Assembly: GCA_949318235.1 (NCBI GenBank)
Contig: OX439128.1
Coordinates: 49,848,491 to 49,912,490, forward strand
DNA: 64,000 bases
Direction: 5' to 3'
Source of the DNA: Ecdyonurus torrentis
Lineage: Eukaryota > Arthropoda > Insecta > Ephemeroptera > Heptageniidae
Below are positions 42,547 to 56,310 of this stretch, in pieces. The notes beneath the pieces are model-generated. The model did not search any database and was not told the DNA's origin. It worked only from the letters and a program-made list of their open reading frames with translations. Position 1 is the stretch's first letter; every line of letters begins with the position of its first letter. A program made the position numbers and the translations under genes.

Positions 42547-43346
42547 TTAAGTGCCATATAAATAGTCTACGTTTAACTTCCATATTCCCTTACATTGTAA
42601 AATAAATATATCAACTTAAAAAATTAATATCTAAAAAAACATTTCAAAAAATGTTTCTTCATTGTAATTTTTTATGCTGATGTATTATATTATGGTGTGA
42701 GACTAGCCTTTAGTATCTAGTACAAAATCAGAAATTCTATAACTATAATATAGATGTCAATTTTTTTTCTTTCTTTACTCAGCTGGACGGAAAGTGGTAT
42801 TTTAACTTGAGAAATCACTAAACAGTGATGCCAATGATTTTTCACTTGTTTATTGCCTCACAATCTATAAGATAACTTTTATCATTTTTATTCTACTAAG
42901 TTCCTTAAGGTATATCCTCAGGATTAAAATATAATTTAAGAGGAATATTTAATTTAATTTAAAGTCTCAAAATGATATCATTTTAGTGTCAATAAAATGC
43001 ATACTATATAAATTTCTTCCTTGGTTTAAAAAAGAAAAAAAATAATTGTAAAAGATTGTTAAAAACCAATGTCTTTTCTTCACTCATATTTTTACTTTTT
43101 ATTATTTTTTTCACAACTACTGGATGATTATAATTTTGAATGTATTTTACTAACACTTAAATAAAAATAATAAAAACCTCGTAAATTTATGATAATTCCT
43201 CGAATCTATTATTTTGCGGATAAAATCAATTAATAAGTAATTTATGCACAAAATTGCTAATACGCTAAAATTTTATAAATGATTATGTTATAAAGCCTTT
43301 TTATTCTAGACAGTGTAAGTATTATTCAATATATATGATGATGTTG

Positions 43347-43761
43347 CAGGTCAAAAAAAAAAAATGCTACTGATGATTCATGTAAATTGTATTAGGTAAA
43401 TACATAAATATTAATCTGGAACAGGTATTGATATACTACACTTCATATAGGTAAAATGTCATGTAATCTAGGTGAGTCACACCTTTATTGTATTATTTTT
43501 TACCTGAATTAGGCATGATTGTAACATATCATCACCTGTTTTAGGCTGATGTTTACCTATCTTATTGCAATTTATTGTTTAATTATGTACCAATTCAGAC
43601 ACAAAAAGTTACAAAGGAAGTAAAAGGCAACATTTCAATATATATTTTGCCACCCACGGCACCCTTTGTGGCTATGTTGCTACATTTACTATTTTTACAT
43701 ATCCCATGTTTTGTAACTTACTGTGTCCATAGCGGTACCTGCCTTTAGTAGTATTTTTTCT
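43347..43761. mobile_element. D-type repeat copy
   Basis: Contains AATGCTACTGATGATTCATG, AACAGGTATTGATATACTAC, CTAGGTGAGTCACACCTTTA, and ends GCCTTTAGTAGTATTTTTTC. Shares these with 12975-13868. Confidence 0.7.
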
Positions 43762-45619
43762 CAAAAGTATTCATTAATTCAAGCAAGCATAAATTTTAAT
43801 TATTTTTATTTAAATGTCCGTAATTTAACTCTGAGGTCTTACCTTATAATAAACTACTTCCTATAGATGTTATATAATTCCTACAAAAGCCAAATTTGAA
43901 TGCCACATTCCTTCTGAATTGTTGGTAACACTGATAATCTAATCGTGATAGTCATATTATATTAGAGCAAGATTATACATATAATCTTGAGGTTGGCCAA
44001 AAGACAAAAAAAAAAATATTATTGCACATTTGAAATTGTTGCTCAAAAAAACGTTGTATAAATGTAGCAACAATTATAACCCAACCAGAACTAGAAAGAA
44101 TATAATTTTAACTAGATGTATACCTACTTTATACCAACGTGTAATTTAATAATGTGAATTAAATTTGATAAGTTGATAAGTATTAACTTCAATAACTGAT
44201 AACATAATAAATTGTCGTATTTACTTGTTATCTATCTATTTTATCTATCTAGAATCTGAGAAATAGGGGTACATTCAGTTGAAAAAATATTTTTTCAAAT
44301 TTTGAAAGGGCTGTATATTCATTGATTTATGAAAAAAATATATATATATTATTAGTTTTTAAGGAGTTAAAATAATATTTTATATTGAATATTCCACTTT
44401 GCATTTTGAAAATTATAAAAAGAAAAGTGGAATAAAAAAATTGGTGGTGAAAAACAACAACAGTATATTATAAAAAAAACGCAGAAAATTTAAAATAAAA
44501 GACTCAAAAATTAAATCTTAAAGAAAACTATTAGAGTTAATTATGTAAATGATGTAAATATAGGATAGTAACCAAGTTCTTGATGGAAACCTACGATATA
44601 ATTTAAATAATGGTGTAAGACACTTAAAGGTGGATTCATATGTTGTTTTTGATATTCAGCTGCAATTTGAAATCAAAGTGATAAAAAAATTTATTAATAA
44701 ATCCATTTTTGCTTCTATAAACTTTTTTTAATACACCTTTATTTCTTGTTGCTGCTGAATTCGAATATCCCCTTGTGAAATCTTTCTTAAATCTAGAACA
44801 AATTATTCGATTATATTATATATATATATAAGTTTAGTGCCTCAATATAATATGTTATATTATACCCACACTTTGTATTATATATAAAATTATATATTAT
44901 AAGAATTATTATATTAAAAACCATGTTCATAATGTACAGGAAAATTGAATGAATGAATGAAAAATGTATGATAATTAATTTTAATGTTAAATATAATTAA
45001 TTAAAAATTATATAATATAGAAAGAGCTAGACATATAGGCCAAATATATATATAAATATTAAAAAATAAAAAAATATTATTCAAAATAAAAAAAACTATG
45101 GTTTTTGTTTTATTTTAACACTTACGGTAAAATTTTGAGAAAGCACCAAACACCCATTTTTTAAAAAAAAAACTGAAGTATAGATTTTACAAATATGATT
45201 CGAAGAAAATTATATGAATGCAGAAAAAGTACAGAAATATTACATCATAATTTTAATTACATTGACGATATTTGTTCTTTAAATTTTACTATTTTTATTT
45301 TTATTTCTACACTTTTTTTTATTTAAATTGCTATACTATAATAACTATATTTTCATAAGTCAATGTATTAGAATAGTTATAGTTATATTTATATCGAAGG
45401 AAGTTCAAAGTCTTAGACGTTTTTTCCATTGCTTTTATTTCAATTACTATTATTGTTCGTAATAGTAATCGTTCGTTTTTATAGATTTTTGTTTAATAAT
45501 ATTTAAAATCTCAACGTTCAGTTTATAAAAGTAAATAGCTTTTCTGCGTCACAAAAGAGCATCAAAACTGAAAACTGTCTACTTCAGAAAACAGAAAACA
45601 ACTGTAATTAATAGGTAAG

Positions 45620-45624
<5 letters not shown>

Positions 45625-45659
<35 letters not shown>
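45625..45659. repeat. (TC)n microsatellite
   Basis: TC dinucleotide run; similar short ones at 48471-48499 and 58622-58650. Confidence 0.96.
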
Positions 45660-45664
<5 letters not shown>

Positions 45665-46352
45665 GTTAGTTAGATTATTAAGGATTGATGTTAAATGGAT
45701 GTTGTGAGTGGTGAAACATAATTAAAAATATTTGTAAATAGCATAACATTTAAAATTGTATCTATTATTAAATATAAATATTAAATTCTCGTTGTAGTAA
45801 TTTTCTAAAAATAATAATAATAAAGGCACGGTTAAAAACGTAGTCCCATATTGCTACACAATAGGATATAAGGTAATTTTAAAACAAATTTACGCATAAT
45901 CCACCGATAAGATCTATTATTAAAAATGAGAAAAAGAAAATCGATAAAAAATATTATTATTATTATTATCTTTTTTTTTTTTTCCCCTTCAAAATTTTAT
46001 GACAATGGCTATTTTAAATTTACTATTGAAATGAGGTATCTAAATTGCTAAAAAAAATGAATAATAAATAATAATATAGCCTAGTTACAAGATACAATAT
46101 TTTAGAGTGCATTTAATTTAGTGCTATAACCATTAAAAACCATCAAATTTCATGCAGTCAAATTTACTACACAGTGTAAAAAATACTCTTTTGTATGAAC
46201 AGGTAAACTCAGGCATAATTTTAATATAGCGTATATATTTACTGTCACAATATGAAATATTTCGTCAGTTGTAAAATTTCAAAGAAACTAATTACTTAAA
46301 TGTCATTTAAAAGCGTTTTATTATATATATTTTTATATCTTACAAACACTGT

Positions 46353-46362
46353 AATATATATA

Positions 46363-46438
<76 letters not shown>
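46353..46438. repeat. (AT)n microsatellite
   Basis: AT dinucleotide with one TT break near 46369. Confidence 0.97.
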
Positions 46439-46443
<5 letters not shown>

Positions 46444-46530
46444 GAAAACCTTGTAAACAGTTATGCTATGTTTTAAGTATTGATAATATTTATTTAAATA
46501 TTCCAGTATTTAATTAATGATAAGTGTTGA

Positions 46531-46815
46531 AATTACTATTGGGTGCGTACGTACGTGAAGTGTGAGAGCACAACACGTTGCACGATGCATGTTTACATGC
46601 ATTCAATGACGACGCAGAGCATTCGGGAGGTGCATGATCGATGTGATTGCACCGACCAGACTGCCTAGATTTTTCCACGGTTTCTCTAGGCTGTCATGGC
46701 GAATGCCGGGTTGTGTACTTAGGCCGTGACCGGCCCGTGTGTGCTTTTCCATTAATTGGAAAGTCCTTACCTGTCAATAAGACAATGTATTGACTGGGAC
46801 TGGGATGGGTGTAGC
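46531..46815. repeat. degenerate GC-rich retroelement-like repeat core
   Basis: Contains TAGATTTTTCCACGGTTTCT, GGCGAATGCCGGGTTGTGTA and AGGCCGTGACCGGCC. This arrangement (C/G-rich ...CGGTTTCC... GAATGCCGGG ... GGCC-CG-CCG) is familiar to me from repeats in many arthropod genomes, possibly a non-LTR element 3' region or SINE. The identification is from memory of the motif only. Confidence 0.4.
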
Positions 46816-46850
46816 ACAATAACACAATATGGCAAGCAAACAAAAAAAAT

Positions 46851-47026
46851 TTAACGATAAAAACGGAAGTGACGTCACAAACGTTAAAATCATACTAAAA
46901 CAGCCATCAAAGTTGGCTTTTGGAAACTGGCATTTTTCCCATTAGATTCTTTTAATTTTACTAAAAATTAAAATTTAATTGATTTTAATATTTTTTTATG
47001 ACGTCATAGTAACGTTTTTATCGTTT
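46851..47026. mobile_element. palindromic repeat I, copy
   Basis: TTAACGATAAAAACGGAAGT then GACGTCACAAACGTTA at the left; TTATGACGTCATAGTAACGT then TTTTATCGTT at the right. Confidence 0.8.
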
Positions 47027-47592
47027 GAATTTTAAAACTGACAATGTTAATTTTACAATAGCTAAAAACATATTGCAAAACTGTGGTCTAAAGTTTCATC
47101 TTCAAATTTTTAGAGTTGTATACCCGGAAATAATTTATTAAAAAATAACCAATGTTTTTAAATAATAAACACGCAGAATTGATAAATAGTAAGACAAAGA
47201 AGAAGCCAATATTCTTTATCTGTCACCCAAATCTGTGTTTTATGGGTTTCACAAGAGTTGTTCTCTAATTAGCAGCTCCAGGGCTATAACATTCATTTGT
47301 TTGTTTGTTAGTTAAATGAGAAGTAATTTAATTAGAAACATCTTTTACATTTCATTTTCTAGACTTATCACCTTCGGGCCAATTACGCATAACTTTGCAA
47401 CAAAAACATTTACTTCTGACATTTTCATTATCAATTTCTTTTGTCTTTGTGCAGAGAAAATTACGTACTTTGAATTCAAAATGAACAAACAATATATTCT
47501 ATTAGTCATTTTAACTATTATTAATTTTTCTTGATAATTATTGATCTGGTTATATTAAGGGACTTTAGGTTATATTAACCATTTTACTTTAA

Positions 47593-47713
47593 GAAATCAC
47601 TAGAAGAAAACATTAGTATTTATATCTCAAAACACTTGATGGGACTGACATAAATAACATTAGTTTATCTCACAAACAAACTGTAGCTTCAGTTTCAGTT
47701 TAAAAGATTTTAT

Positions 47714-47752
<39 letters not shown>

Positions 47753-48000
47753 TATGTAGCACCGTAACAGTGATCAGACATTTCCAACTTATGCAACCCG
47801 CACAATATTTTCATACCAATTTTTGCGAGTTTTTGACGTCAGGAATAGTAACGCAAATAGCATATTTTACAGTATTTTCACGCTTTCATGTGGCGGGACC
47901 ACATTTACATTCTGCGGTAAAATTCTTATCAGTTTTGGAGATCTCATTTTGTTTTTAATCATTAAAAAGCACATGTAGTTTCATTTACATAATAAGCCAT
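47593..48000. mobile_element. MITE family B, copy 5 (inverted, diverged, with poly-A insert)
   Basis: Reverse complement of family B: GAAAACATTAGTATTTATAT, CAACTTATGCAACCCGCACA, TTTGACGTCAGGAATAGTAA, TTAAAAAGCACATGTAG. It is broken near 47719-47748 by a run of about 30 A. TTAA precedes it at 47589-47592; the other end is decayed. Confidence 0.8.
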
Positions 48001-48462
48001 GGTAATTGTGATATGTATAAATACATGTAAGAGCATGCTTGACGCTATTATCAGTAATTTAATTATATATTTTTTAAATACGTTCCACTCCAATGGTTCC
48101 ACTCATTTAAAGGCTTTAAATTTTTGACATATCAGTGATTTTGTATTCATCTCTTTTCGTATAAAAGTTCTACGTTTTAAAATGAGTGTTTTTTTAATAT
48201 TCATTGTAAAAAATAAGTTAAATTGTAAATTATGTTGTACAGCAAAGTTATTATTCATCATCAAAGTAAACCTCTATTTTATAATTCAATAGTGGACAGT
48301 ACTTTTAGATAATGCAATTGCTGATTATTGTTGCATGCCGATAATTATAGTACCATAACCACAACGATTTAAACTATGACATGTTAATTTTTTTATGAAT
48401 TTGAAAAATTACTACTTTGATTACTATATGTTTGCTAAATGAAATACAAAATACAAAATGAA

Positions 48463-48501
<39 letters not shown>

Positions 48502-48884
48502 AGTTGATTTATTAAACTGTAAATTTTGTTTGTAAATCCAAGTTCAAGGTTATGAATGTATTTGCCATGCTTGCAAATTCTTTATAGTAGTTTTTTTTTC
48601 TTTCTTTCTTTTTCTTTCTTTTTTTTTCTTTTTTTTTTTAAGTGGTAGATAACCTTATTTAAATGACGTTAAAAAATTATATTTCATGATTTAACCGATT
48701 TTTTTCTATAGCGATACTGACATCAGGTCATATATCAAACTTGGTGTCAGAACTCACTTTGTTTGCCTTCAATCTCTCTCTCTCTCTCTCTCCTCTCTCT
48801 CTTGCAAACTCCCTCCAATATTGCTACCTCTTTCACTTTAATCGAAAAAGTTATACTCCTACATACATACGTCTATACTATATA

Positions 48885-49003
<119 letters not shown>

Positions 49004-49770
49004 AAAAGTTCTACAATACAAAAAGTTTAACATGACGGCTATTTTTCAAACATTGCTATTATATTTATTTAACGTATGGATAAATCTTTGCTATAAAATA
49101 ATAATAATAAGCTTTAATCTTTTTTTGTTTGTAATTTTTGCAAGACTACACAATTTTAAAATTAATATGTTTAGTTTATTATTATTTTACTTCCTCTTAC
49201 AATTTGTTAAGTCAAGCTGAAATTATTTTGAATAGAATTATTACGATGTAACGATGCAAAAAATCATTATTATTATTTTATAATTTGTAATGGTTTTAAT
49301 TTTAATAAATGGGGCATAATTATGTATATTAATATTAACTTCCTGGGGAGAATTTATTTTTCGTAACATTTAACTATGTCTTTTTTATATGAAGGAACGA
49401 AGCAGCTCTAACTCAAATTAGAAATTTTTCTCGAGCCTGAATTTGTTTCTATTTATATAACTTACTGTAGAGCCTTAAAGCTATTATTTTCTAAAATTTA
49501 AACCAATTTTATTATATTATAAAGTAGTTTTTCATTTGCTAAATTTCAAATTTAAGAAAAAAATTGGCTTTAAAGTTCAATAAGCTGCAATTAATTAACA
49601 TTGAGAAAGAAATATAAATCAAGTTATAACTGCTACATTTTCCCATCTGAAAGAATGTAAAAATAAGACACGAATACAAAGTCGTCTGCTAGCACTCTGT
49701 TATTATTGTTGGGATCTGTATTTTTTTAGTTTCTCACTAAATCCAATTTTGCAGGTCTCTCATTGTTTAA

Positions 49771-49998
49771 GGGTTGTATATTATTATAGATGGCTTATAT
49801 CTCAAAATCTAAAAAGAAAACTTCCAAACTTTATGATGCCATTTGAAAGTTAATAGTAATAGCTACCTATAATAAAATTAATCCAATTATCCGTGACCAT
49901 TAGGTAAGAGAGAAAATAATTATTGAAATTAGCATGGGCTCTCATGTGTCATTCTGTCATAAGACTAAAACTTCAAAAAATCATAATTTAAAATCTAG

Positions 49999-50045
<47 letters not shown>

Positions 50046-50153
50046 TTTAAAGGTACCTTACTTATCTTAATGTATTCACTGTTTAACTGTGCAAAATTGC
50101 TGATTTTTCTTTACAACTTTTTAGTCAAATCCCGCAATAGCTGATTTCCTGCT
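49771..50153. mobile_element. repeat G, copy 2, TTAA-flanked
   Basis: TTAA at 49767-49770 and 50154-50157. Begins GGGTTGTATATTATTATAGA. Interior matches copy 1 (16891-17222). Contains a long poly-T near 50006-50041. Confidence 0.75.
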
Positions 50154-50521
50154 TTAAGCTTAAATTAGCTATTCAACAAAGCCACTTTTCACCACTACAG
50201 AAATAAAGCTGTTACTCTGTTTTCAATATGGGATATTTACCCAACAACAATATTTTTTTTAGAAGCGTATATCCATGCTGTACATATCTTTTTTCTTTGC
50301 GTAATGTTTAGGATTTTAACATAAAAAATATAGTTAAAAATACAATATTTATTTTACAACATTTCCTTATTAGCTTCGTATATGCATAATATATTTTTAA
50401 TAGGGAGTTTTGAAAACTATTGTAAAAGGTTAAAATAAATTTATTTATCATTATTTTTTTTTTTGGCTGGTCACTTATAGTTTTAACAAGCTTAAATCAA
50501 ATTAATAAGTGGAAATCGTCC

Positions 50522-50945
50522 AGTAAGGCGGTTGCATTCATATATAAAAGTCACCGCCATATGTGAGCAATAAATAACATAGACTAGTCTGAAAAAATAT
50601 AACACATTTTTCCAGCTTAAAAATAGTAAGAAATATTTTACTAATAATAACAAAAACTCCTTTTTTTGTTGGGTATTAAAAATGGTACAAAAAGAAAAAA
50701 CTACCCAACTAGTGTGAGGCCAATGGCTAGATTCACAAAGTGATGTTACACCTGGAATGAGAGCATTGATGCTGTAAAACAGGTTGAATTAGGCTTTCGA
50801 GTATATGAGAAACATAATAATAATAGTAAGAAATTGACTTATTTTTCAAAGAAAACAGGTGGAAAAAAAAACCTTTGTCTTATGCTGAGCAATGTTATTC
50901 ATTGTTCCAGTATGGCGTCAAAGCGCATTCATTATGACGTCGTGT
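50522..50945. mobile_element. repeat F copy
   Basis: GGCGGTTGCATTCATATATA, GTCACCGCCATATGTGAGCA at the left and TATGGCGTCAAAGCGCATTC then ATTATGACGTCGTG at the right, as in F copies at 53690 and 59459. Confidence 0.65.
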
Positions 50946-51984
50946 GCTTTATATATTATACTCTATATACAATTTGGGTAAATAATTTAATATTTTCAAA
51001 TTTCAAACTTGAGAAACCTTTTCATTTATATTTGAAAGTTTCACCCACAGAGGTCTCCTCTTTGGTTCATCGTCTTTCTTCTATTCCTCATTTCATCGCC
51101 ACAGCTTAGCACAAGATTAGGCTTACATGCAGTCGATTTGGTAACACATTCACTTCAAATTAAGTAAAACTTTTATTCCTATTTTTTTCTTTTAAAAAAA
51201 CCACCAACGAAAAACCAAACTGTAAAAAAATTTAACACCGTTGTATAATGAATCGAATAAAAAGTTAGGTAAAAAATTATACATGATTTTAAACAGAGAG
51301 TATAAATAATAAAGATCGTGCTTCATTTACAAGTAGTTTTTAATATAAAAATGCTTTTAGTTACTAAATTATAGTAAAATTGATGAAATAGATATTCTAG
51401 TGTTTGCCAAAATGAGAAAAATGAAAACTGCACATTTTTATCTTCCATATTCATATTTTTTATTCACAAAATAATTGTATTTAATTTTGTATATATTTCA
51501 ATAGAATATATTATTATTCATTTTTAGTATTATTTTAGTATTTGGCAATGGAATGCTTGTTGGGCATTTTCCTGCGCCCCATATTTGTAATTTTAGGTAG
51601 TAGAATAGGAATTTGTCGATTTTTTTTTGTTCATTTTACAGAATTAAACCAATATTTATAGTTCTTAACCGTTGGTAAATTTAAATTATATTTACAAATT
51701 TTATATAATTTTAAAAATAACCCTTAATCCAGATTTTTGCAAAAACCTGCCCTAGCAACTGAAAACTGGAAAATACACGTTTCCTCCAACGACACAAATT
51801 TACAATATATATATGCAATACATGGTTTTCGTTACCTGTATGAAAAAAATAAAAATTTCCATCAAGCTGATGAAAGCTGTATTATTTGTGAGCTGAGTAA
51901 AAATCAATGTACTCAATATCACTTTTAAAAACTGTCACCAAAACCCAAGAATGAAAGACTAACACTAATCAATATATAAATGAA

Positions 51985-52018
<34 letters not shown>

Positions 52019-52317
52019 AATCCCAATCCTCTGTAATAATTGTTCATACTATATTTTATGATAATATGTCTGTATTATAAAGGGAAAAAAATTGTGAACA
52101 AATTTTCCATACACATATTCTGTGTATAATAAACAAAATTAAAAAAAACAACATGATATACGAGTACTTTATTGATACTAATATATTAGTAAGAATATAT
52201 AACTATGAACTGTAATTGGCCAACTAATTTTTCTTAATTCTTATTATGGATCAGCAAATGAATTCTTACCTTAGTGAACTTCTATATAAATACAAAATTG
52301 AATTTAAATAAATATAG

Positions 52318-52390
52318 ATAGATAATAATAGTTTTTATTGAGGCCACAAAAGGTACAAAACCCACTGAAGTGGTCCTCTGATATTCTTGC
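52318..52390 (-). mobile_element. LINE-like 3' end, minus orientation
   Basis: TTTTTATTGAGGCCACAAAA then GGTACAAAACCCACT-GAAG-TGGTCCTCTGA. The inverted partner at 56118-56185 ends AATAAAAACC then ATTATTATT. It looks like a retroelement 3' UTR with a simple-repeat tail. Confidence 0.5.
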
Positions 52391-53157
52391 TGTCAGAGGT
52401 TTATAATTTGACATTTTATATGGTTTTTAAAACAAGATATAAACGAGAGTACATCACAATTATATATCACAATTATTATATTATATAATTATATATATTA
52501 CAAAATAATATTATACATTATATAATTTTATCTTTATTGTTATTTTAACTCATAACAGCTATTATTTTCTGATCAAATATAAGGTGCAATGATCCAGGAA
52601 AATGTTATACACATTTTGATAAGGATTCCTTTTGTCCTAGTGTTTTCTTTTCTTTTCTTTTATTTCTTTTTTTTTTTTTCTTTTTTTTTTTCATTTTCTT
52701 TCCAGTCAAGTAAAATTATTAACATTTTTCAAATAAAGAAACAAAAACACGGGAAAATTTCAAATGATCGCCAAGTTCTTGAAGACATTTATTCTCTTTG
52801 TTATATTTTAATTACAATTTTATATTTACATCTGTTTTTTTGTTAATTTAAAGAAAATATTTAAGAAAACAATAGATATTAAAAGAATATATTTTTTTAA
52901 CTTCATTTTCTAAAGAGAGAAACAAATTAAAAAAAAATGTTATTCTTGTTTTCATCTTTGTATATGATTATTAGAAAAAGAACAATTTTTAACTTTTGTT
53001 TTTTTTCTTTTCAAAAATTGTTGATTTCTTTTTTTATACATCCTGCCTATGAGACTTTCTGTATAATGTCGGCTTTCATAACAAAGTTTATATAATATAT
53101 TTTGAGAAGAAGCGTCGAACTGCACACAAAATAAATTTAATAAGACATTATGTTCAT

Positions 53158-53370
<213 letters not shown>

Positions 53371-53689
53371 AACAGAAAACACTCATGAAAATTTTTGATT
53401 AAATATAAAATCATAATAAGAGAGAAGTAGTAATAATACTACGTAGCAAGAGAGAAAAAAAATAAAAACAAAAATATTGTTGTATACTGTAGTGCCAATG
53501 TAGGTATTTTCATCTAATATATTTTTATTTTCAAAATCCATCTTTCACTCGATGATGCTACTAAGCTTTAAACCTTTTTGTTCTTTGCCACCCCCTTACA
53601 AAGCCAACATTGAAAAAGCATTAGGTGATAGTTATCATCATATTTTCGTGTTCAGAATTGTAAGGATAGGAATTAAAAACACCATATGG

Positions 53690-54000
53690 TATAGGGTGGT
53701 TTCATTCATGTTAAAGTCGACGTCATAAGTGAGTACTAAATAACATTGGCCGGTATAGGAAAATAGCACATTTTGCCAGTTTAAAAATACTTAGCAATTT
53801 TTTTTGAGAGTATTGATGCTGTTAACAGGTTGAATTAGTACCTCAAGTATTCAAGAAAAATAATAATGACCAAAAAATAGCTACTTTTCCAAAGAATATG
53901 ACCAAAAACTAAGTTTGTCCTATGCTGAGCAATGTTATTCATTGCTCAAAAAGAGCATAAAAAAGCACTCAGAATGACGTCATGCGTACACACCCTATAG
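53690..54000. mobile_element. repeat F, complete copy
   Basis: Inverted ends TATAGGGTGGTTTCATTCAT and GACGTCATGCGTACACACCC then TATAG. Contains GTTAAAGTCGACGTCATAAG, TGACGTCA at 53975. Confidence 0.75.
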
Positions 54001-54277
54001 AATTTTAAGAGTAACCTAACTGCTTCTTGCAGTTTTTAAAAATTGGTAATTTAATTGAAAATCGATGTAAATATGGTAATATAGTTTAATCTTAATGTAG
54101 TGGGTGTGAGAACAAAACTCATGCATCTTTTAGCATTTTATTTATGAGCACCGTTAGATTTACTTCCGATAAAATTAAAAATATTTTCTCGATAATCAAA
54201 TCACTCGGAAAACAAATTCCAAAACATACTTAGCAATTGATTTTGCTTACACTGTAAGTGAAAGTAACTTTACTTAA

Positions 54278-54614
54278 GCCATAGACCACATAAAACAACA
54301 TGTGCTTTTAAATGAATAAACACGAAATGGGATCTTCAAAACTGATGACAATTTTTACCAGAATGTTAATGTAGCCCCACTAGAGAGCTTGAAAAAACTG
54401 TAAAGTATGCTATTTGCATGAAAATTCATGTTTATGACGTCAGAAACATGCAAAAATTAGTATGAAAATGTTGTGCGGGTTGCATAAATAGAATATTCTG
54501 ATCACTGCTACGGGGCTACAATTGGGTTTTGAGACAAACTTATGTTATTTATGTAAATCCCATCAAGAAGTGTTTTGTGATATAAATGCTTATGTTTTTC
54601 TCCAGTCTATTCCT
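54278..54614. mobile_element. MITE family B, copy 4
   Basis: TTAA then GCCATAGACCACATAAAACA; right end TTTTTCTCCAGTCTATTCCT. TGACGTCA at 54435. Nearly identical to copies 1 and 3. Confidence 0.92.
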
Positions 54615-54945
54615 TTACAAAGTAAAAATATTAAATATAAATTTTGAAGAAGAAGAAACAAGAAATAAAACAAATTAAAATATTTTAATTGATTCCTTAG
54701 CATTTAAATTTTGTATTTCTCATATATTCTCATTTTCTTAAGCTATAAATGTATTGAATATCTTACACCATTTATATTTTCACTAATAATATTATTAATT
54801 AAATTGTAATTATCATCCGTTTTAATTCAACTTTAGTTGAACACGATACCTTCATATATCAGAAATATAAACTTATTTTATTATCATAATAAAAAAAAAG
54901 TTTATCCATTAATTTTTTAAGGAGTATGAAATTGATAATTTCATA

Positions 54946-55396
54946 CTTGCCCTTGACGTAATGCCCTTGATGGTTACCTCTATATTTTCCTATAAACTTT
55001 ATCACATCCAACCGCATTGGTTTTGTTTTTCTTTTAGTGTACATATATTTAAATAACAATTTGTTATTATTTAACTTGCTTTTTCCTCATCCATTATTGC
55101 TTTCTCCTCATCGGATGTCATACGTTTGTAATAAGAACACACATGTATAAATTGTAATTCAAGCTTATATCTCATTTCATTGTTTACTATAATGTTGTTC
55201 TCATTTTCAGTTAAACAATCCTATAACAGTAGGTAAATACCATCTATTCACTGTGGTAATACCCTTCATGATTGCCTCTATCTTTTCCTCTAAACTTTAT
55301 CACATCAAACCACAATGGTTTTGTTTTTCTTTTAGTGTACATATATTTAAATAACAATTTGTTATTATTTAACTTCCTTTTTCCTCATCCATCAAA
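54946..55396. repeat. direct duplication, about 145 bp, offset about 298
   Basis: The block around 54960-55095 (TTTTGTTTTTCTTTTAGTGT, ACATATATTTAAATAACAAT, TTGTTATTATTTAACTT, then CTTTTTCCTCATCCAT) recurs at about 55255-55395 almost unchanged. Confidence 0.85.
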
Positions 55397-56117
55397 GTGT
55401 TCAATGATATAGTTGATAGAAACCGTTTGTCTTGACATCTTTTTTTGTCAAATTTATTTTTGAACATTATTTATTTATATATCAACACTTGCCAATTCAA
55501 AATCAATTTCAAATTCAAACAAAAAATATATTTTTAATCTTCTACAATAAAAAACAGCAATAAAAAGACAGATTATTTGTTGATACCGTCAACTTGCGTT
55601 ATAAAGATACTAAAATATTCCTCACAAAATAGGACTATATGTAATATATTTAAATATCAAATTGTTTTATGAAAACAGTCAAATAGATTTGTATTAGAAC
55701 CAAAACAAACAAATTTAAAAAAAATCAAACAAGTTTCAAACAAATTTTGAATAAACTATGCTTTTATTATTATTATTTTAATAACCTAGTACAGTACATA
55801 ATATAAATGTGCACAATTTTCACTTAAAAGTTTATAATATTTTTGATACGATAGTAATATTATGTGTTATAAAGGATATAAATACGCTATAAAATATAAA
55901 AGATAAAAAGGTTTTAAATGATATAAATGTACGTCAGCAATAATATAAATAAAATCACATTTGTTTCTCTCAAATATTATATTGTATATTGAAATTTTAC
56001 AAGTCTATATTTAATATGATTCCTCTTTTTTATGTTCATACTATGTTCATGTTAATTGTTTATATTAAAATAAAAATATAATGAAGAAATACTCTGACAA
56101 GTATATATTCTTTAAAT

Positions 56118-56185
56118 AAAGTCAGAGGACCATCGTAAGTGGGTTTGTACCTTTTTTGGCCTCTAATAAAAACCATTTATTATTA
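56118..56185 (+). mobile_element. LINE-like 3' end, plus orientation
   Basis: GTCAGAGGACCATCGTAAGT, GGGTTTGTACCTTTTTTGGC, CTCTAATAAAAACC then ATTATTATTATT. Partner of 52318-52390. Confidence 0.5.
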
Positions 56186-56199
56186 TTATTTCTAGTACT

Positions 56200-56310
56200 G
56201 TGAGAGTTAACATTACGAGGCATTCAAGAGCCCCTGAAAAGTAGGCAACCAGTTGGTTACTTCTGTAGTTAAAATTGCATAAGCTGTTAGGATACCTCCA
56301 TTTATGTACA
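56200..56310. repeat. repeat S, copy 1
   Basis: AAGAGCCCCTGAAAAGTAGG, CAACCAGTTGGTTACTT, TTGCATAAGCTGTTAGGATA. The same order appears at 61160-61250. Confidence 0.65.
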
